Of a stretch of 64,000 nt of DNA, positions 58,732 to 64,000 are shown piece after piece (positions within the stretch are counted from its first letter, which is position 1; each line of letters opens with the position of its first letter). Below the pieces are notes generated by a model, which ran no database searches, was not told the origin of the DNA, and saw only the letters and a program-made list of their open reading frames with translations. Source of the DNA: Armatimonadota bacterium (GTDB lineage Bacteria > Armatimonadota > UBA5829). Position numbers and translations under genes: made by a program. The stretch is from positions 16,152 through 80,151 of the forward strand of contig JBDKUO010000061.1 of assembly GCA_039679645.1 (NCBI GenBank), given 5' to 3'.

Positions 58732-59678
58732 ACGAGACAATGAGCTTTGATCAAAACAAAACTCAGATTGCTGGCGCAACTCAGATGGTGATGGAACCGA
58801 AAGCCGATGCCACTCAGTTTGCCGCGAATGTGACCTGCCCCGTATGCGAGACTCCAAACCCGCCCTCTGAGACATACTGCATAGACTGCGGTTTTATGCT
58901 CAGCGCAGCGCCTGTAGCTGTCGAGGATATGCCAAAGCCGGAGGATGTCGGCAAGCTTTTGACGCCGGACGGCACACGTGAGTTTATCCTCAAGTCTGGT
59001 GAGAACAGTATCGGGCGCGAGAATGCGGATATATTGCTCACTCATAATACCGTATCGCGCAGGCACGCGAAGATTACCGTGCAGGACGAACATGTCAGCG
59101 TGACTGATCTGGGCAGCACGAATGGGTCCTTCGTCGACGGCAAGAGATTGACCGGTGATGAGAGCGCCGAGCTTAATGACGGCGCAGAATTGATGTTCGG
59201 AAGCGTGACGGTAAAATATCAGGCTCCCCTGGCTCCTATTGAAGAAGCGGTTGAGGAAGTTGTAGCAGAGCCTTCGGAAGAAACGGATCAACAGAGCGTT
59301 GAGACACCTGTTGAGTCGGAGGCTGAACCGGCAGTTGAGCCGGAAGCGGAAGCAGAAGTTGAGAGCACCGAAGAGAAACCAGCTCCCGCGGGTATGCTCA
59401 TCGCAAAAGACGAGTCCATGAAATTTGAGATTGCGCAGGGTACAAACACAATCGGCCGCAGGGACGGCGATAACAGTATTGCTATTTCGGACCCATATAT
59501 ATCCGGCCGCCATGCAAATCTGATGGCTGAAAACGGCCTGTTTTCTATCATCGATGTCGGCAGTACGAATGGCACATGCGTTAACGGCGTCAGGCTCGAA
59601 CCAAATCAACCCAAGGATATACTCGAAGGCGACGAGATCACAATCGGCCAAAAGGTCTTTAGAATAGAGGTGGCTTGA
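58728..59678 (+). CDS. Cytoplasmic protein with two FHA domains, zinc ribbon and N-terminal Thr motifs
   Basis: This 316-residue protein has T4 (NETM), T12 (NKTQI), T18 (GATQM) and T29 (DATQF) in its first 30 residues. They match the pattern in the VWA protein encoded just upstream. A zinc ribbon CPVCETPNPPSETYCIDC follows at about residues 38-55. FHA 1 is at about 70-165 (SIGRENADIL, SRRHAKI, GSTNGSFVDG). A Glu/Pro-rich acidic linker lies at about 170-220, and FHA 2 at about 225-316 (TIGRRDGDNSI, SGRHANL, GSTNGTCVNG). An FHA protein with its own phospho-motif can switch between self-binding and partner binding, as known for GarA/OdhI. Whether that happens here is inference. Confidence 0.87.
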   Translation: MNETMSFDQNKTQIAGATQMVMEPKADATQFAANVTCPVCETPNPPSETYCIDCGFMLSAAPVAVEDMPKPEDVGKLLTPDGTREFILKSGENSIGRENADILLTHNTVSRRHAKITVQDEHVSVTDLGSTNGSFVDGKRLTGDESAELNDGAELMFGSVTVKYQAPLAPIEEAVEEVVAEPSEETDQQSVETPVESEAEPAVEPEAEAEVESTEEKPAPAGMLIAKDESMKFEIAQGTNTIGRRDGDNSIAISDPYISGRHANLMAENGLFSIIDVGSTNGTCVNGVRLEPNQPKDILEGDEITIGQKVFRIEVA

Positions 59679-60577
59679 TGGGTGACGATGGCCGCGAGAT
59701 AACGGCGAAAATCAACACTGCCGAGCTTGTCGAGAAGTGGCAGGAGCGCGCGGAGTTTGCGCGAGATATTCAGGTCATAACTCTTCTTGGCGCAAAGACC
59801 GACCTTGGCCGGGTGCGCGAGAACAACGAAGACAAGTTCGAGTTTTTTCAGCCCGATGACCCTGATGTCCTGGCGACTAAGGGTTCGTTTTATGCAGTCG
59901 CGGACGGCATGGGCGGCCATAATGCAGGCCAGATTGCAAGTGAGCTTGCCCTAAAGACAGCCATCAAGGCGTACTACGCCGATTCTTCTCCTGTAATAGA
60001 AGAGTCCCTGCGAGCAGCTCTGCAGCAGGCAAATGCTCTTATATTCGATACCGGACGCGCGATAGTCGAGAGGGCCGGAATGGGGACGACTATGACCGCT
60101 CTGGTCATTCGCGGTGAAGAGGCTTTTATTGCCCAAGTGGGTGACAGCCGCCTCTATCGACTGCGCGACGGCAAGATCGAGCAGCTCACCGAAGACCATT
60201 CATGGGTCAACGAGCAGGTCAAACGGGGCGGCCTTAGCCCTGAAGAGGCCGAGCTTTCGCCGTTTCGCAATGTGATCACCCGCTCACTTGGGAACGCGCC
60301 GAACGTGGATGTCGATATCTATAGTGAGCAGCTTCAAGTAGGGGATAAGTTTTTGCTGTGCTCGGATGGCCTGTCGGGTGAGGTCAAATCAAACGAGATG
60401 GCCGATGCAATGAAGAAGAGTGCACCGTCTCAGGCTGCGCAGGATTTGGTCGAGCTGGCACTGGAACGCGGCGGGCGCGACAACACGACCGTTCTCATAC
60501 TTGCAATTGTTGATATAGTAAAGGGCAAGTGTCCGCCCAAGCGCAAGGGTCTCGGCGCGCTCTTTACGCGAGGTTGA
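59678..60577 (+). CDS. PP2C-family Ser/Thr protein phosphatase
   Basis: This 299-residue protein starts at ATG 59678, seven bases after GAGG and overlapping the FHA stop by one base. It has a short N-terminal extension of about 40 residues ahead of the catalytic domain. It carries the PP2C motifs: GRVRENNEDKF (first metal Asp), FYAVADGMGGHNAGQIAS, AQVGDSRLYRLRDGKIEQLTEDHSW, LLCSDGLSGEV and GGRDNTTVLIL. It is a soluble Mn2+/Mg2+-dependent phosphatase expected to reverse the action of the kinase encoded six bases downstream. Confidence 0.95.
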   Translation: MGDDGREITAKINTAELVEKWQERAEFARDIQVITLLGAKTDLGRVRENNEDKFEFFQPDDPDVLATKGSFYAVADGMGGHNAGQIASELALKTAIKAYYADSSPVIEESLRAALQQANALIFDTGRAIVERAGMGTTMTALVIRGEEAFIAQVGDSRLYRLRDGKIEQLTEDHSWVNEQVKRGGLSPEEAELSPFRNVITRSLGNAPNVDVDIYSEQLQVGDKFLLCSDGLSGEVKSNEMADAMKKSAPSQAAQDLVELALERGGRDNTTVLILAIVDIVKGKCPPKRKGLGALFTRG

Positions 60578-60583
60578 TGCATA

Positions 60584-62281
60584 TTGTCCACCTCATCTAC
60601 AAACACTATCGGCAAATATCAGATCATCAGGGAGATCGCGCGCTCAAACGATATCGTTTATGAGGCGCTGGACCCGTCGATCAATAGGCGCGTCGCCCTG
60701 AAAGAGCTTTGCATACCGCCGAATGTAACCGGCGCGCAAAAGCGTGAACGCATAGAACGTTTTTTGCGCGAGGGCAGGGCTGCGGGTAAACTTGCGCACC
60801 CCAATATTGTCACGATCTATGATGTCGGCAAAGACAACGAACGCTATTACATTGCGATGGAGTATCTTACCGGCCAGACCCTGCGTGACATGCTTCAGGC
60901 GGGTGGGGCGCTCTCGATCAGCGATGCAGTCAACTATACCCTCCAGCTTTGCGATGCGCTCTCATACGCTCATGCAAACGGCGTGATCCATCGTGATATC
61001 AAGCCCGATAACGTCCAAATATTGCCCGGCGGGCATGTTAAGCTCACCGACTTCGGGATCGCCCGGATGATGGGTGAATCGTCGATTACTCAGGACGGTC
61101 AGGTCTTCGGCACGCCCAGCTATATGTCGCCGGAACAGGTGGCAGGTAAGAAGCTCGATACGCGATCCGATATTTTCTCGGTCGGCGTGATGCTTTATGA
61201 GATGATTGCGGGCAAAAAGCCTTTTTCGGGCGACAGTGTGGTCACCATTACCTATAACATAGTCAACATGGAGGCTCCGCCGCCTCCAGGAGCGCCGCCG
61301 TATATAGTCGGGGTCATACGCAGGGCCATGGCGAAGGATGTCAATGCGCGGTATCAGAGTGTCGATCAGCTCGCCGAAGACTTACGTGAACAAAAAACGA
61401 GCGGGACGTTTCTGCCTGATCCGACATCTGTTCCGGCGTGGCCTCAGCAGCAGGCACCTGGCAGTGTGCAGGACCCCTTCGGCCAGTCGCCTATGCAGCA
61501 GTCCATTCCCATGACGCCGTACGGCACACCTGTTCCGTCAACGAGCGCAGGCGCTGATCCGTCTTCGGCTCCCGATCCGTTCGCCAGAAACGTGCCAGTG
61601 CAGGCGCAACTGCCTCCCGCTTCGCCGCCGGCACCTGTGATGAGCGCTGAGACGCGCAATTTTCTGGGTGTGTTTATGCTTGTGATCGCTCTGGTAGGAA
61701 TGCTTTTCTTTGCGGTATGGGCCGTGAACTTGGCTTATACGAGCTATCGAACCAGTCTGACCTCGGATGTGGCGGGTAAATATCTGGTTCAGGGAGATAA
61801 GCTATATAAAGCCGGAAACTCGAACGCTGCTGTCCAGCAATGGATGAACGCAGTCCGTGTGTCGCCGGACTCTGATTACGCCAAGAAAGCGCGCGAACGA
61901 GTATATTCTGTTGAAGTCGCAATCGCCAGGCAGTATTATGATGCGCGTAACGTATCATCACTCAATGATACTGCGAAAACTTTGATCGAGGCGAGCCCTA
62001 ACCGGCCTGAGGGATATTTTTACAGCGCTGCTGCAGGCTATTTTGACGGCAATATGGAAAAGGCAAAATCGGACTATGCGAAGGCGATACAATATGGCGG
62101 CAATGATACCTACGCCCAGGCAGCGCGCACAAACCTCGGCTCGATTTATCTGGATGAAGGCGACAAGTTTGCGGCGGCAGGTCAGAAAGACCAGGCAGTC
62201 GCTTCTTATGACAACGCCAAGAAGTATGGTGATTCGAACATATTGCAGGCGGCTCAGGACAGGATATCGCGTCTGCAGTAG
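60584..62281 (+). CDS. Membrane Ser/Thr protein kinase with extracytoplasmic TPR domain
   Basis: This 565-residue protein starts at TTG 60584 with GAGG upstream. The kinase domain (residues about 8-268) keeps the ATP lysine (VALKEL), the HRD loop VIHRDIKPDN, the DFG loop LTDFGIAR and GTPSYMSPEQ. The glycine-rich loop reads IREIARSNDIVYEA and has none of the usual glycines. A Pro/Gln-rich linker (about 275-355) leads to one membrane helix (FLGVFMLVIALVGMLFFAVWAV, about 359-384) and an outer domain with about four TPR-like repeats. The layout is of the PknB/PrkC class with a TPR sensor instead of PASTA domains. Its neighbours are PP2C, FHA and VWA genes. Confidence 0.92.
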   Translation: MSTSSTNTIGKYQIIREIARSNDIVYEALDPSINRRVALKELCIPPNVTGAQKRERIERFLREGRAAGKLAHPNIVTIYDVGKDNERYYIAMEYLTGQTLRDMLQAGGALSISDAVNYTLQLCDALSYAHANGVIHRDIKPDNVQILPGGHVKLTDFGIARMMGESSITQDGQVFGTPSYMSPEQVAGKKLDTRSDIFSVGVMLYEMIAGKKPFSGDSVVTITYNIVNMEAPPPPGAPPYIVGVIRRAMAKDVNARYQSVDQLAEDLREQKTSGTFLPDPTSVPAWPQQQAPGSVQDPFGQSPMQQSIPMTPYGTPVPSTSAGADPSSAPDPFARNVPVQAQLPPASPPAPVMSAETRNFLGVFMLVIALVGMLFFAVWAVNLAYTSYRTSLTSDVAGKYLVQGDKLYKAGNSNAAVQQWMNAVRVSPDSDYAKKARERVYSVEVAIARQYYDARNVSSLNDTAKTLIEASPNRPEGYFYSAAAGYFDGNMEKAKSDYAKAIQYGGNDTYAQAARTNLGSIYLDEGDKFAAAGQKDQAVASYDNAKKYGDSNILQAAQDRISRLQ

Positions 62282-62295
62282 TCAGTTCCCAGACC

Positions 62296-62402
62296 TTTGC
62301 GGTTGAAACCGCGGCAACAAATACACTAAGTGTCCCTTCGGACACTAAGGCCTCAGTCGGCGCAGGCCGACTTTGTGCTATTGTAGCCGTGACTTTAGTC
62401 GC
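62296..62402. repeat. Hairpin repeat cluster after the kinase gene
   Basis: GCGGTTGAAACCGC (62299-62312), AGTGTCC-CTTC-GGACACT (about 62330-62347) and AGTCGGC-GCA-GGCCGACT (about 62352-62370), then a TGTAGCCGTGACTTTAGTCGC element. Two parts match the element at 57307-57360, one in direct and one in inverted orientation. No T-run follows, so termination is doubtful. Confidence 0.75.
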
Positions 62403-62494
62403 ATGGTTGCCATATCGCGTTTGCAGTAGCCGGGAACTCGCCGCTTTGCATCGCGTAAAAAATACTACAGCTATACTATGAGGTGCCTCCACGA

Positions 62495-63874
62495 ATGGTG
62501 TTCCCGGGAAAGATTATACCGATTATGTTATGCATGCTATGTCTCTCAGCCAATCTAACAAATGCCGATGAAGTTCGCGGCGGATGGGTCACAGCCTGGA
62601 ATAAGGGGCTATTTACCCCATCCGAAGCCGACGCCACCATAGCCGCTGCAAAAAAGGCTGGCCTGAATACGCTATTTGTTCAGGTGAGGAAAGTGGGAGA
62701 CGCCTATTATGAGTCGTCCATCGAGCCTCGCGGTGATAATATCGTGCCCGGCTTTGACCCGCTGGCGTACATGATCGAAAAGGGCCACGCGAATGGTATC
62801 CGCATTCATGCATGGGTCAATGTCTGCCGAGTGTGGCGCGAAAAGACTCTTCCGGCTGACATTTCGCATATTGTGACCCGTTACCCTGAGTGGCTCAGCA
62901 GGGAGTATGATGGCAGTTCTCATGCCGAGGACGGTATGTTTATGGACCCCGGTGTGCCCGATGCCCGCGAGTATACCGCCTCTCTGATTGCAGATATAGC
63001 TAAACGCTACGATCTGGACGGCATCCACCTGGACTATATACGTTACCCGGACAGCAAGTGGGGATATTCCGATATTGCTCTGGCAAGATATAAAGCCGAG
63101 ACAGGCGTATCCGATAAACCTGAACCAGGTGACTCAGATTGGGTTTGCTGGCGAATGAAACAGGTGACTGAACTGGTCAAGCTGATCAGATCGCGCGTTC
63201 ACGCCGTGAAGCCGAACGTTACGATTACCGCCGCGACCATCGCCTGGGGAGACTGCAAGCCGACCTTCACGGACAATGCAGCTTGCAAGCGCACCTGCCA
63301 GGACTGGTGCGGCTGGCTTGCCGGCGGGCTGATTGATGCCGCCGTGCCTATGAACTATCGCAGGGAGAGTAAAGCCGATATGGCAGCTCAGTTCAGGCTC
63401 TGGCTCAAGGGCTTCGCAAAGTGGGGTGGCGGTAAACCGACATATGTCGGTATCGATTTGCACAACAACAGCACGTCAAATATCCTTCGCCAGATAGCTG
63501 CGGTCAGAAAAGCGGGTCTTCAAGGCTATGTGCTCTTCTCATTTAATGATTTTCCTGTCAGAGACTCCATTGTCGCAGCTCTTGCGAAGCAGCCGGGTGC
63601 TTCTTCCAATGTCGAATGCTCTACCAGCGCGCAGTTCTTTGATAAAGGAATTCACTGTGCTGAGGCGAATCAGTTGGGTATGGCGAAGGTCTACCTCAAG
63701 AAAGCAATTGAACTCGATCCGAATTATATAGAAGCTCACTTCCGCCTGGGGCGAGTCTACCTGCGTGAAAAAAACTACACAATGGCACAGCAGGAGTTCG
63801 AGGCTACTCTTCAGCTCGATCCGTCGCATGCAGGCGCGAAGTCTGAACTGGACGGGCTTGCGTTTCGGGAATAA
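62495..63874 (+). CDS. Secreted GHL10-type glycoside hydrolase-like protein with TPR tail
   Basis: This 459-residue protein starts at ATG 62495 (GAGGTG nine bases upstream) or at GTG 62483. The signal peptide runs MVFPGKIIPIMLCMLCLSANLTNA. The catalytic-like TIM barrel (residues about 27-365) matches the GHL10 / family-10-like glycosylhydrolase group: RGGWVTAWNKG, FVQVRKVGDAYYES, GIRIHAWVNVCRVW, DGIHLDYIRYP and DAAVPMNYRRES. A C-terminal pair of TPRs (about 375-455, AEANQLGMAKVYLKKAIELDPN) is unusual for the family. GHL10 proteins include wall-lytic candidates, but activity is untested for most. The gene stands alone after the kinase unit. Confidence 0.85.
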   Translation: MVFPGKIIPIMLCMLCLSANLTNADEVRGGWVTAWNKGLFTPSEADATIAAAKKAGLNTLFVQVRKVGDAYYESSIEPRGDNIVPGFDPLAYMIEKGHANGIRIHAWVNVCRVWREKTLPADISHIVTRYPEWLSREYDGSSHAEDGMFMDPGVPDAREYTASLIADIAKRYDLDGIHLDYIRYPDSKWGYSDIALARYKAETGVSDKPEPGDSDWVCWRMKQVTELVKLIRSRVHAVKPNVTITAATIAWGDCKPTFTDNAACKRTCQDWCGWLAGGLIDAAVPMNYRRESKADMAAQFRLWLKGFAKWGGGKPTYVGIDLHNNSTSNILRQIAAVRKAGLQGYVLFSFNDFPVRDSIVAALAKQPGASSNVECSTSAQFFDKGIHCAEANQLGMAKVYLKKAIELDPNYIEAHFRLGRVYLREKNYTMAQQEFEATLQLDPSHAGAKSELDGLAFRE

Positions 63875-64000
63875 AGAGGCTGTCTCAAATCCCATTAGCC
63901 TTATATACATAATCGACCATATTTGCGTATATTATCTGTGATCGCCAGATTGATACAATCAAACGTTTGATATTAGCAAGATATTGCCTTGCATCGGCAT
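63875..64000. other. Window end, no gene seen
   Basis: 126 bases of A/T-rich sequence after the GHL10-type gene. An ATCAAACGTTTGAT palindrome lies near 63958-63971. No promoter or terminator could be supported. Confidence 0.4.

Noticed and set aside
54025..62281. Type VI secretion regulatory locus (PpkA/PppA/Fha)
   Set aside because: No tss genes, ClpV, VgrG or Hcp are present, and the FHA and VWA proteins do not resemble T6SS parts.
1..64000. CRISPR arrays, rRNA genes, insertion sequences
   Set aside because: No regularly spaced direct repeats of 23-40 bases, no rRNA-like sequence and no transposase-like frame were seen.

Overview
The window is bacterial chromosome, with no phage, plasmid or insertion-sequence genes recognised. 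The likely source is an uncultured member of the Terrabacteria, most like Armatimonadota. That placement is an inference from four things: pseudopilins with an H-X9-DG tail, many secreted or sialidase-like glycan enzymes, frequent TTG/GTG starts, and an actinobacteria-like nadK-recN-steA-steB block. A complete KorDABC-type 2-oxoacid:ferredoxin oxidoreductase points to anaerobic or facultative metabolism. A type IV pilus/secretion ATPase and two pseudopilins point to a pilus or type II secretion apparatus.

Layout. 1-13.6 kb is an accessory region for glycan use and surface proteins: a truncated large gene, a GH42-like secreted enzyme, two pseudopilins, a 1178-residue secreted beta-propeller/discoidin protein and two tandem sialidase-like genes. 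Most transcription units here have their own TTGACA-type promoter and intrinsic terminator. 13.7-21.2 kb holds a zinc-ribbon peptide, an AhbA-AhbB siroheme decarboxylase fusion, an archaeal-type IMP cyclohydrolase (purO), a LysR regulator, purA, a HAD hydrolase, a bile-acid-symporter-like transporter and deoB. 21.3-26.3 kb is a leftward set: xerD, a GT39-like membrane glycosyltransferase, a DUF5317 protein and a GH163-like (DUF4838) secreted enzyme. 26.6-33.9 kb is a rightward housekeeping run: gmk, coaBC, metK, priA, a P-loop kinase, corA and tRNA-Met.

33.9-46.4 kb runs leftward. It starts with a TPR protein and nadK, a zinc ribbon, recN, steA and steB. GT2, a rhomboid-like protein, a GT4 (MraY/WecA family), korDABC and an HNH endonuclease follow. 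A candidate structured RNA of about 175 nt lies between korC and the HNH gene. 46.5-52 kb carries a degenerate cyclase-family protein, a lipoprotein, and a leftward operon joining a metal-less MBL-fold protein, DUF3006, a CheB-like domain lacking its catalytic histidine, and pilB.

52-62.3 kb is the most notable part. After acpS and nnr come three FHA proteins, a VWA protein, a PP2C phosphatase and a membrane Ser/Thr kinase. The VWA protein and the third FHA protein both begin with evenly spaced Thr-Gln-type motifs that look like phospho-threonine docking sites, which suggests a self-contained phosphorylation/FHA assembly switch. The window ends with a GHL10-type secreted protein carrying C-terminal TPRs.

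Small palindromic and purine-rich repeats are scattered through the intergenic regions. Two of them sit in frame inside genes, in the siroheme decarboxylase linker and in PriA. No CRISPR array, rRNA, integrase of mobile type or replication origin was seen.
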